A program made the translations under genes and the position numbers. Shown piece after piece: positions 47,539-60,972 of a DNA stretch of 64,000 nt; within the stretch, counting starts at the first letter, position 1; each line of letters opens with the position of its first letter. The DNA is from Amphibalanus amphitrite (lineage: Eukaryota; Arthropoda; Thecostraca; Balanomorpha; Balanidae). The notes beneath the pieces are model-generated. The model was not told the origin of the DNA and did not search any database. It worked only from the letters and a program-made list of their open reading frames with translations. The stretch covers positions 248,001-312,000 of the forward strand of contig NW_024882197.1 of NCBI RefSeq assembly GCF_019059575.1. Direction: 5' to 3'.

Positions 47539-48776
47539 GGGGAGAGTGGGGTAATTTGGCCGCTTTTTTTAGAAAACGATGTAACTTAAAATTGACGACA
47601 CATTTCTGCATTTTCTCAACGCTGGCAGGTGTCGCATTCATTTTACTTTACTGGACAGTGAACTTGAAATGATAGAGTAATTACTTATATTGAAATTGTG
47701 ACGTATTACAAAGGTCTGCAAGGCGGCCAAATTGCCCCACTAGCAGGGTTATTTGGCCGGGGGTGTGGGGCAATTTTGCCAGTGTTAGTTTACGGTCGGG
47801 ATTTTCTTTTATATTGCGAGTCAGCTTCAGATTCAGCAATGACGTGTGTCCTATGACGCATTTACCACATTTTGGAGGTTGACTCATGGGGTCACAGGGG
47901 TCAAAATAGCCAAATTAGCGGCTCTAGATGCGTAGACAGTTTTTTACGAATAACTTTTGAAGTAATCAAGCTAGGCCAAAACTTCGAGTACCATCGTAAT
48001 TCTCTCGTCATTCCGCATCGAAACATATATGTGTTGACCTCGAGAAGTCAAGGTCAAAGGTTGACCTCAAGTCACGTTACCTCAGGTCGCTTGACCTCAA
48101 GGTCACGTGATTTCAAGGTCATCATGCATATCATTCGATGCGCCTTGGCGAGCTGAACAGAATGAGACCATTTGTGCGGCTGTACCATTTTTATGTAAGG
48201 ATTTATTAGCAAAAAACGTTTGGTAACCTTTGATGACGTCACATGCTCTTACAGTTGACCAATCGGAAGTAAGGCATCAAAGTAGTCAAAGTTGGTCATG
48301 AATCATGTCATTTATGGTACAATTGACCATGAAAACTCGGCCGTCCCAGCATAGTGACCATGAGCGCACCGGCCAAGTTGCCCCGCTAGTCCCGGCCAAA
48401 TTACCCCATATTGCCATTCTGAAAATTTTTGTGTATAAAGTCATCACGGCTATACGGAATTAGATGAAATTGCTCTTGGAACCGCTGAACACCCCCAAGA
48501 ATGGCGCTATAATGTCAGAATTCGTTTTTAGCCCAAATACTACATGCTATACAGCTTTGTACCTAAACAGAAGTAAAAGTTACCATTTTCTAATGAAATT
48601 AACGTTTTATTAATTTTGAATAAAACTACGAGGGGCAAAGTTTTGACATTTGTCCTCCAGTTTTTCTACCCATGACAAATGAATAGAGACTAGAGTTATT
48701 TCACTCACTTTTATTAGACATCGTACAGGTGGGGGCGGCCAATTTACACCACCGGCCAAATTACCCCACTCTCCCC
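47539..48776. mobile_element. TIR element with GGGGAGAGTGGGG ends and TA duplication, 1.24 kb
   Basis: The ends GGGGAGAGTGGGGTAATTTG and complement are exact over 24 bp or more and are flanked by TA (47537-47538 and 48777-48778). Motif variants of GGCCAAATTACCCC recur inside (about 47725-47775, 48370-48410, 48735-48770). The interior carries the AATAACTTTTGAAG, CGCATCGAAACATAT and TGACCT module. No transposase. Confidence 0.82.
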
Positions 48777-48780
48777 TACT

Positions 48781-49270
48781 GGTTTCGGGACCTCATTCAA
48801 GGGTGCCGGTTGCACTCAGAGGTGGCAGTGTTGGGCCCTCAGCTAGGCACCGGTGTGGGGCATTCACAGCCGCCGGTGAGGGCCCTCGCAGGCGCCGTTG
48901 TGGGGGCCTTCAACCATTGGTTTAGCTGGTCATCGCAGGCGTGTGTGGAACCCTTAGAGCTGCTGGTCCCTGATAGGCCGGTAAGGGCCCTCAAAGGCCG
49001 GCAAGTAGCCCTCAGAGGTCGCCAATAGGCCCTGAGAAGCCGGCAAGGGGCCCTCAAAGGCCGACAAGGGACACTAAAAAGCCGGTGTGGGGCTCTTATA
49101 GAGAGAAGTGTGGCTCTTCGGAGCACATAAGGTGTTCTTCCGAGCCCTGTGGGGCCCTTCTGAGTCGAAAGGTGCCAGCGTGGACCCTCAGCCGCCAATT
49201 GGCGTCGCAAGGCCCCTCTGGCCCGAGAGGCCCCCTGATCCGATGGGGGCACGTGCCCCCTGCATCCCCT
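48781..49270. repeat. GGGCCCTCAGAGG minisatellite, block 2, with 3' flank
   Basis: Units continue from block 1 on the other side of the two inserted elements. The end (CCAATTGGCGTCGCAAGGCC then GATGGGGGCACGTGCC) is homologous to 59650-59735. The array therefore has a fixed 3' boundary sequence. Confidence 0.8.
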
Positions 49271-50689
49271 CCCCCGGGTGCAGATAGAGAATGCAATCGG
49301 CGGTGCGGAACACAACAATTGCAATCGTTCCTCCTCCCGTCGCGAGGTCGCCCATCCGACCCATATCCCATCCCATGATTGTCAACCCTGGGGCTCTGGT
49401 CGGCAATGTACCGGCAAGGAAATCAGCTTTAGGTGGGTAAAAAAGTTATTAACCCGCGCCCGGCTGGGGGTCCTGGATTTCCACGCCCTGCTGGGGGGGG
49501 GGTGTTTGAACACCCCCCTTGTAACTCAGCTCCTGGGCCACGTAGCGATACGCGGAAGGCGGCGTTCGAAAGAGCGTAAAAAATAATGACGAAATCACTT
49601 CGGTCAATTTTTTGGTCAGGTCAAAGGTCAGGTCACCAGAGGTCATTGAAGGCAAAATTTCGCCGATTTCCAGGTCGAATGTCGAAAATTTCCAAGAAGC
49701 CAACGCATAACTCGGGAACCAATAGAGCTACAGGGCCGCGGAAAAGCGCATTCGATAGCCCTATTAACGCCCTTTCTGAGCAATGCTCTCAGATTTGACC
49801 TAACTTCAACGGTTTTGCCTGCAGGGGGCAAAAACTGCAAAAATAGCCGATTTTTTCGGAAACAGTTTTTCTGCAATAACTTTTGACCCAAGCCTTGTAC
49901 GAGCTTTCTTTTATCGGCATCGTGTTCCTCTCGTCAAGACGCATCGAATGAACTATAACTTGACCTTGAAAGGTCAACTTGAAAATTTGACCTCAGGTCA
50001 AGGTCATGACCTGACCGGAAAGGGTTATGTTGCATATCAGTCGATCCGTATCGTCGAGCTGAACACATCTAAGGCGTTTTCATCGCTCTAGCATGCCTCT
50101 ATCAAAAGTTATTTGCGAAAAACTGTTAGATACCATTCGTGACCTAAGATGACCTCAGGGTACCTATCATTTTCATGTTCAGTGTGTCTAAAACACTTGT
50201 AATTCGGTGTTTGGGAGTGTTTATAATGTCTTTCGTCCAAAAGAGGTGCATTTCAATTTTCTCCCATTGACTTATAGGTAATAGGGAGGTCGCAAAATTG
50301 ACCTGACCTTAGGTCATCGATATCAAAATTCTGAGATATACATTTTGTACATAGGGGAGAGTGGGGAAAGATGCCCAGGGTTTTACTATGTCATATATTA
50401 TTCGAAAATGACAATCGAAAAGCAAAAACTTGGAGTTTCAACGGAAGCCAACATCATTTTTCTCCAAAAATATCACACTTTCGTGCCTGAAATATGATAA
50501 CTTTTTTTGCTATTAAGCAATTTCCTGAAGAAGTGAAAGGGGGCATCTTACCCCACAAGGTGGGAAAGACGCCCCCTGGCGTTGGGAAAGATGCCCCCTG
50601 CACTATAAGTGACATAAATGGGCACGTGAATCGCTTGAGCGAATCAGTAGTCCCTTCGAGCCTGCAGTAGACACCAAACGTCATCGTAA

Positions 50690-50799
50690 GGGCCCTCAAA
50701 AGTAGTCGTAAGGGGCTTCAGAGGTCATCGTTAGGGCCATCATAGTCCAGCGCGGCCAAGCAAGCCTCCGTGGTGGCGTTCGGAGACCGCTGTGGGGCC
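50690..50799. repeat. GGGCCCTCAAAAG minisatellite fragment
   Basis: Degenerate units (GTAAGGGCCCTCAAAAGTAG, GTAAGGGGCTTCAGAGGTC) are related to the larger arrays. They are cut by the hAT element and resume at 52861. Confidence 0.65.
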
Positions 50800-50929
50800 C
50801 TTATAGGCATGGGTGGAGAATGTTTGAAAAAGTTACCCCGGCCGGCGACTGGTAGTCATGGGAAAGACGACATGCTCAAATAGTATTTGTAAACGGTTAT
50901 CAACAAACCCATTCTCCGTTTAAAGGGAC

Positions 50930-51424
50930 TATCCCACCTTTAACATGGGGTTTGAGTTGAGATAGCCAAGTTTGCGGCGAGGTTCAGAAACCACTATCTA
51001 TCTAGGTTGCAACCCCCGCGGCCTCTTGGTGTTGAAGAAATTCGTTCCCTTCATTTGAAAATGGGCCTTGCACAAGGCCCTATCTTCAACATGGAGCGAC
51101 CGTTAGTGTGACGTCACCTCGTTTAGTCATTCTGATTTAGATGGGTTTGTTCGTTGAAAAATCGCTTAAAACTTGGTCTGAACTTTGTTGTGGTGCCTAC
51201 AGAGTAAAAAGAATCAGCTTTATGACAGTAATGTGGCCTGGGGAAGGAGGTAATTTTAGGCTGTGATGTCACAAATTTGAAAGTTTGTGTTTGGAATATG
51301 GGAAGCCTAAGATGTTTAATTAACAATAAATGCCAGAACCGTGTTCCTGGTCATCCAATCTATAAAATCGGGCACAATTTAACTGGTTTTAACAACATTT
51401 TAAAAGGTGGGATAGTCCCTTTAA
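50930..51424. mobile_element. TTAA-flanked MITE, 0.5 kb
   Basis: TTAA at 50930-50933 and 51421-51424 flanks AGGGACTATCCCACC and its complement. The subterminal TTTGAGTTGAGATAGCCAA is shared with the left end of the element at 15349. Non-coding. Confidence 0.85.
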
Positions 51425-51845
51425 TGTAATAATGGATGTTGTGTTTGCTCAAGGATGAACATTTTATCCTAACTCAGCTCATTCAAGTCAGGCCAACAGG
51501 TCACATCAAGTGAACTCGTCTCATTTCACTAAGTTTCACGATAGTGTTGGGGGCCGGAGGCGTTGCTAGCCTTAGTCCCCAGTTGATTTTACGTGTGTAG
51601 GTGAAACCGCGGCAAGCATTTGTGTGAAATTCAGGGTTATAATAAATCAGTTTCGCATCGTGGTTCTGAATTTCGCTCCCAGGTCACCTAGGGTCAGGAC
51701 ATCAGGTCGAATTTGCTAGATAACCATGCTTTAAAAGTCTGCGTTCATGTCATTTGCAGAGCTTGGGTATTTCCTAGAAAGACGAAACTTTTTTTCCACA
51801 CAAAAATGTTAATTTTGAGCTGTGGCCCTCTTGAAGACAAGCGAT

Positions 51846-52100
51846 CATAGGCGCGGGAGCCGGGGGGGGGGGGCAGTGGGGGCAGCTTGCCCCCCAACTC
51901 TAGGGCCGTGGGGGCGGTGCCCCCACAACTTTGAGACGAAATACTGCACTTTTTTGCAAATGTTTTTCTTTTTTGTTGAAAAAGCCAAGGGATGAAAAAT
52001 AAGTGGCCTAAAACCGGTGAGAAAACTAGATTTGGGGGTACCCTAGGTTCATCTCCATTATGGTATGCCCCCCAGTCTGAAAGTAGTTCCCGCGCCTATG
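51846..52100 (+). mobile_element. hAT-type MITE, 255 bp, copy A
   Basis: The 8 bp duplication CAAGCGAT lies at 51838-51845 and 52101-52108. The ends are CATAGGCGCGGGAGCC and GTTCCCGCGCCTATG. It is an inverted near-copy of 53639-53893 and exactly the same length. Confidence 0.92.
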
Positions 52101-52108
52101 CAAGCGAT

Positions 52109-52799
52109 TGGTTTTCATGTTCACCTGAAATGTTACTCGCGAGAGAGTCCTAAAAAAGCTATCAAATGTTTTGTTTGCAGTGTTCTAGGTTCTCTAAATC
52201 ACAAGTTGGAAGAAAAGTTGTCAAAGCGCGCTATAAAAGGGAAAATTTGACTTTTAATGTCCTGTGGTGATTTTATTTTTGTGCTGGCCTAAAATATGAC
52301 GAAATTTCTCTTATTATGTTTAGCGCTCTTTCAAACGGCGTTGCCACTCCCCGCCACGCAGCCCAGCAGCCGAGTTTAAAAGGGCGTATAACGCCTACTC
52401 TACCTCCCGCCTCAACGTTTTCGATAGCGCCGCCATCCTGGTGCCGGTTTAGTTGGGGGAGCCTTAAGCCCCGCAGATCTTCTTCGATGCTACCCATTTT
52501 GTCTCACTGATATTACCCTAGACCTGTTTTCTTTTGTGATATTATTGTAAGGTGATCTTACGATAACGACCCTTGAATATCGTTTTATGTTGCATGTTGA
52601 TCAAACTTATCGGGCTCAGCGATGACAATATTTGCCCGGAAGTCCCAAACTCAAAATAAATAGATCTTCAAAAACTTTAAGAGGTAGATAAGTGTAAAGA
52701 GAGACACTTTTGTAGGCAGCACTCAGCCTTTTCTCGGCTGGAGACAGGTTTTAGGATTTATAAGAGTGAAAAAGTTACCCCGGCCGCGCCGGGGTTGGC
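52109..52799. other. Interior of hAT element, no intact gene
   Basis: Only short frames (up to 74 codons at 52273-52497, minus) are present. No transposase motif was recognised. Confidence 0.5.
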
Positions 52800-52860
52800 T
52801 GAAAGTTACCCCGGCCACGGCCGGGGTGGCCGGGGTAGGTTCTCCACCCATGCTTATAGG

Positions 52861-53060
52861 TCTTCATGATGCTTAAGGGCCCTCGAGCCCATCGTGGGGA
52901 CCTCATATGCCAGCGCGGCCCGTGGAGCCAACGTGGGAGCCCTCAAAGGATGTCGTGAGGGGCCCTGAAGCCAATAATGGGGCCCACAGAGGCCGTCGTA
53001 AGGGCTCTCAGAGTCAGATGCCGCCCAAAAAGTCGCTGTGTGGGCCGAGAGGCCGGCATG
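52861..53060. repeat. GGGCCCTC minisatellite fragment, after the hAT element
   Basis: Units such as GGGAGCCCTCAAAGGATGTC and GGGGCCCACAGAGGCCGTC continue the array interrupted at 50800. Confidence 0.65.
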
Positions 53061-53638
53061 GGGAGCACCCTACTGTACTGGGCTCTCAATAGTCCCAGAT
53101 CGGCTATTGTCTCTCATCACAAGTGTGTAATAAATGATTTGACGGGCTGCCTGAAGGACAGCCTACGGATTTAGGGGGGCGTCTTTCCCCATCAGGACAG
53201 GGAGCATCTTACCCCAAGGTACCGAAGTTACATTAAATCAGTACAATTTGTTAGCCATAAAACTACACCCTGAAACAAACTGTTTGGGACACAGTACACG
53301 CATGTTAATGTATCACGGCTATAGCAAGGGACGCAAAATTATCTACCTTCTTTGATATTTACCATGTTTTGACACCAAAATATTTTTTGAAAGCAGCAAA
53401 TAAAAAACATGCAATCACCAGCCAGCCGTTGCCCAACTGAGCTTCGCAAATTTTTGTGCAGTTAACAAGGCAGGCTTCCGCTTTACGCTAAGAACATCAA
53501 TTTCCCGGTTGGATTCTTTGTTTCGCCGCTAGAGGGGGTGGGGCGTCTTTCCCACCCTGGGCATCTTACCCCACTCTCCCCTACCATTGCTCTTAGCAAT
53601 CGCTGAAAGTTTCAAAGCGATCGGTCACTCGGTATAGC

Positions 53639-53893
53639 CAGGGGCGCGGGAACTACTTTCCGACTGGGGGGGCACACCATAATAGAGATTAACCTAGGGT
53701 ACCCCCAAATCTAGTTTTCTCACCGGTTTTAGGCCACTTATTTTTCACCCCTCGGCTTTTTCAACAAAAAAAAGAAAACATTTGCAAAAAAAAGTGTGGT
53801 ATTCCGTCTCAAAGCTGTGGGGGCACCGCCCCCACGGCCCCAGAGTTGGGGGGGCAAGCTGCCCCCACTGCCCCCCCGGCTCCCGCGCCTATG
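53639..53893 (-). mobile_element. hAT-type MITE, 255 bp, copy B
   Basis: The 8 bp duplication GGTATAGC lies at 53631-53638 and 53894-53901. The ends are CAGGGGCGCGGGAACTAC and GGCTCCCGCGCCTATG. It is the inverted near-copy of 51846-52100, with substitutions and small indels in the A-rich part. Confidence 0.92.
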
Positions 53894-54387
53894 GGTATAG
53901 CTGTGACAGACATTGAAACTTTTTATGAGGTGAGGTCACTTCAAGTGACCTGGTGACCTGACCTTGAATGACCTTGGTCTGAAATTTTCACAACATGTGT
54001 AGAATTGATGTATGATAAGGTGTACCAAAAACGGCGGCGCAACAACTATACGGTGCCAAATGTACCCGACGTACAGCTTGGAGCCAGGCGCCGCCCGGTC
54101 TCCACCAGTGACGTCACGCTAATGCTTAGCGACCGGTCCATTGGAAATCGCGGGATGATTCTACCTCTCTTATACGGCCTTGCTCTGTGCGCAACCCGCT
54201 GCCGGCGCCAGCTGAGCGTAATGAGGTGACGTCATCACCCCTGCTGACCTCCTCTCAGTGAACCTCTGACTCATATTGGGTCAGAGGTTTATCTGCAGGC
54301 GGGTCTGAATCTCAGCTCGCTTCGCAACCGACCATACATTCGTGTGTGTACACTACTGGCAGCATCTCTGTATCTCTCGCCGTTTTT

Positions 54388-58354
<3,967 letters not shown>

Positions 58355-58639
58355 AGTATAACCATGGGTGTCGATTTGTATACCTTTGGGGGTGCTGCAG
58401 CACCCCCAATGCTCAAATGAGCACCCCCAATGGTTTTCCGGGCACCCCCAATGATTTTGTCCCTCAATAACTCCCACTAACTCTGCTTGAGGAAAATAAT
58501 TGTTCTGCAGTCTTTCACTAATAAAAATAAAACAATTACGCAATTTACAAGGCATGAAATAAAGATGTGAAGCCAGAAAAGTTAGTTTTAAGAAGAAGAG
58601 CGAAAAAAAGACGTTAAGTTGTAAAGACACTGGTGTGGG

Positions 58640-59720
58640 TCCGTCGTACACGGGTGTCGGACCCTTAGAGCTGCTGGCGCGTACCCTTTACAAGCCAGCA
58701 GGGGGGCTCCAGAGACCGGCGACGGGCCCTCAGAGGCCGGCTAAGGGCCATCAGAGGCCGGTGGTACCTTCAGAAACCCTGTGGGGTCGTCTTTAGAGAC
58801 CGGAACGGACTTAGACGCCGATGGAGCCCTCAGTCGCTGGTGTGGGGCCTTCAAATGTCACCGGTGGCAGGGTGGCCGTCACATGCGCACTTGTGGGGCC
58901 TTCAGAAGCTACGATGTTGGGCCCTCAGAGCCACCGATATAGGGCCTTAAGAGGCACTAGTGTGGGACCCTCAGATATGGCAATGTGGGGCCCTCGGACT
59001 GGAGGCGCCGGTGTGGGGGCTTCACAGTCGCCGGTGACGGCCCTCACAGGCGCCGTTGTGGGGGCTCTCAGAGACACTGGTTTAGGGCCATCACAGGCGC
59101 GCGTGGGGCCCTCAGAACTGCTGTTACGGAACGGACCCTTCATAGGCCGACAAGAAGATATCAAGAGGTCACCGGTGCCTTCAGGAGCCTTGTGTGGTTC
59201 TCAGAGACTGGCATGGTGCGCTCAGACGCCGCTGGGATCCTCCGAGTCACCTGTGTGGGGCCGTCAGGGTCGCTTGTAACTAACAAGGGCCCTCAGAACC
59301 GCCCATGTAGGGTTTTTAAAGACATTGGTGTAGGGCCTCAGAGTTAGGGGTGTGGGGCCCTCAGAGACGCCGGTGTGGCGCTCAGGGGTGCCGGTGAGGG
59401 CCCTCACAGTCGCCGTTATAGGGGCCCTCAGAGAAATGGGTGTGGGGCCATTACAGGCGGGTGTGCAGCTCCTAGAGCTGGCCCCCTATAGGCCGGTTAA
59501 GACCCCCAGAGGCCGGCAAGTGGCCCTCAGAGGCTGGCTTGGGCCCTTATGGAGATCTTAATGTTGGTACTTGTGGGCCCATGAGGTGTTCTTACGAGCC
59601 CTGTGGGGCCCTTCTGAGTCCAAATATAGCCTACCTGGATCCTCAGCGGCCAATTGGCGCCGTAGTGCCCCTCAGGCCCGAATAACCCGATGGGCCCCTG
59701 AACCTAATGGGGGGGGGGGG
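58640..59720. repeat. GGGCCCTCAGAGG minisatellite, largest block
   Basis: About 45 degenerate 22-24 bp units, e.g. GGGCCCTCAGAACTGC and GGGGCCCTCAGAGACGCCGG. The 3' boundary CCAATTGGCGCCGTAG then AATGGGGG..CATGTGCC matches block 2. The open frames (up to 152 codons) are repeat-driven. Confidence 0.85.
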
Positions 59721-59742
59721 GGGCATGTGCCTCACGGGCCCA

Positions 59743-59758
59743 CCTGGCTACGCCACTG
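59743..59758. repeat. Isolated hAT-like terminus CCTGGCTACGCCACTG
   Basis: The complement CAGTGGCGTAGCCAGG has the form of a common hAT terminal repeat. The opposite end was not found within the window. Confidence 0.5.
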
Positions 59759-60225
59759 AGGAAAATCGTAAACCCATAAATATCGAAATGCGATCACCTG
59801 TCATTTTTTTTTTCAACGATTATTGTGATCGTCTGATTAACGCCAGAGCCTCGTAGCTATACCGTTGCCTCCCGCGCAATGTCCGCCCCTGTGGACCGCA
59901 GGGGCTGCTGCACCGGTGCTAATCGCGGTCACCGGTTTGTCACCTTATTACAGAGGTGCCGGGGCTGCTGCCGAGCTGCCGGCAAATGTACGCGTTTTTT
60001 TCGCAAAGATGTTTATGTAATGAGGTAGCCAAGTACTAGGACGAGCAGAATGATTTTGAAGAACGTTCAACCTTTGGGAAATATTAGTGGAAATCCCGGG
60101 ATTATCAGTACCTTATGGGGATACCCAACCATGCCTTGTACGGTTGTGCCCATGGCAAAGCTGCAATCTTTCACCCGGTGCAGGGGTTGAGCACCCCCAA
60201 CCATTTTGAGAAATCGACACCCCTG

Positions 60226-60972
60226 AGTATAAGTAGTGGTATAAGTGGTGTAGAGGATAGTGGTATGGAGGAGTGGTATAAGTAAAGTAATCTTGAGTGG
60301 TAGGCTGTGCCGCATCACACGGGCTGAGTTCACAAATTATAGCTTTGTCCCAATGCTCACAATCGACACGCTTAATTGCGTGATAAACGGCACAACTTAG
60401 CGCTCCGGTCAACTGATAGCTTCTCAGGAGTGGAACATCATTCTGTGATCGACTATACGTACCCAAATGACCAAGTAATTCATATAAATAAGCATGAACG
60501 TTTTCAAAGTAGGTAGGTATGGGTGTAGGAATGTGATCGTGTAATGTGCGATAGGTAATTATTTTTTCATCAATGATCATACAAATACCAGACGATCTAA
60601 AACGTTCTTCATTTCGGGATGTCAATTTATCTGTAAAAAACGATGCCTAAAACATATGTGTTACGACATTTGTGTTTAATTTAATTTAATCTTTAACATA
60701 ATGTGTTGTGTTACATTGTGTGTTATGTTATGTTGTGTTACCTACGTGTTAATTATGTGTTAATTCGCGCTAACTGCAGAAGATCTACAAGCGATTTTGC
60801 TCGAGCGTCGGGAATTATTTAACCGCACCTTGCAATGTCAAATATTCCAATGGCGCTTTGCCTCGGTCCAAGGCCTTCAAACAAGTCCGATCTCGTGTTC
60901 CGCTTACGAAACATGAACGATTTTCAGGATAAGGGTTGAGCTAAAATTCGCTTAGTTTATTGTTTTTGTAAG
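60226..60972. other. Upstream region of the SLC6-like gene
   Basis: A minus-strand frame of 170 codons (60113-60625) crosses the hAT boundary and is doubtful. GTGTTA/TGTTATG-type repeats lie at 60700-60770. No clear TATA box was identified. The in-frame stop TGA at 60937-60939 precedes the start codon of the gene. Confidence 0.5.

Larger units (their letters stand above)
50808..52852. mobile_element. hAT-type non-autonomous element with 8 bp TSD CTTATAGG
   Basis: The 8 bp duplication CTTATAGG lies at 50800-50807 and 52853-52860. The termini are CATGGGTGGAGAA and TTCTCCACCCATG, with TTACCCCGGCC blocks just inside both ends. The form fits the hAT CA-GGGTGG..AA terminus. No hAT transposase was recognised. 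Two smaller elements have inserted into it (50930-51424 and 51846-52100). Confidence 0.88.
50354..53581. mobile_element. TIR element with GGGGAGAGTGGGG ends and TA duplication, 3.2 kb with insertions
   Basis: The left end is GGGGAGAGTGGGGAAAGATG and the right end CATCTTACCCCACTCTCCCC, flanked by TA at 50352-50353 and 53582-53583. Copies of GGGCATCTTACCCC or its variants recur at 50541-50600, 53177-53220 and 53540-53575. It contains minisatellite pieces (50690-50799 and 52861-53060) and the hAT element 50808-52852. Without that hAT it is about 1.2 kb, like its relative at 47539-48776. No transposase. Confidence 0.82.
49449..54030. mobile_element. TTAA-type element, interrupted; right end missing
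   Basis: It starts TTAACCCGCGCCCGGCTGGG (TTAA at 49449-49452), resembling the left end of 27583-28767. The body includes the AATAACTTTTGACC, CATCGTGTTCCTCTCGTC and GCATATCAGTCGAT blocks. It is split at TA 50352-50353 by a 3.2 kb element and again by a hAT MITE at 53639. Sequence after 53902 (GAGGTCACTTCAAGTGACC..) continues it to about 54030, but no terminal inverted repeat was found, so the right boundary is approximate. Confidence 0.6.
58363..60225. mobile_element. hAT-like non-autonomous element carrying the GGGCCCTCAGAGG minisatellite
   Basis: The ends are CATGGGTGTCGATTT at 58363 and AAATCGACACCCCTG ending at 60225. GGGGGTGCT / AGCACCCCC blocks lie inside both ends. The flanks AGTATAAC (58355-58362) and AGTATAAG (60226-60233) agree at 7 of 8 bases, consistent with a hAT duplication. 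Inside are the minisatellite (58640-59720) and a separate hAT-like end (59743-59758). No transposase. Confidence 0.75.

Noticed and set aside
60113-60625. 170-codon minus-strand frame upstream of the SLC6-like gene
   Set aside because: It crosses the right boundary of a hAT-like element and has no recognised domain, so chance is more likely.
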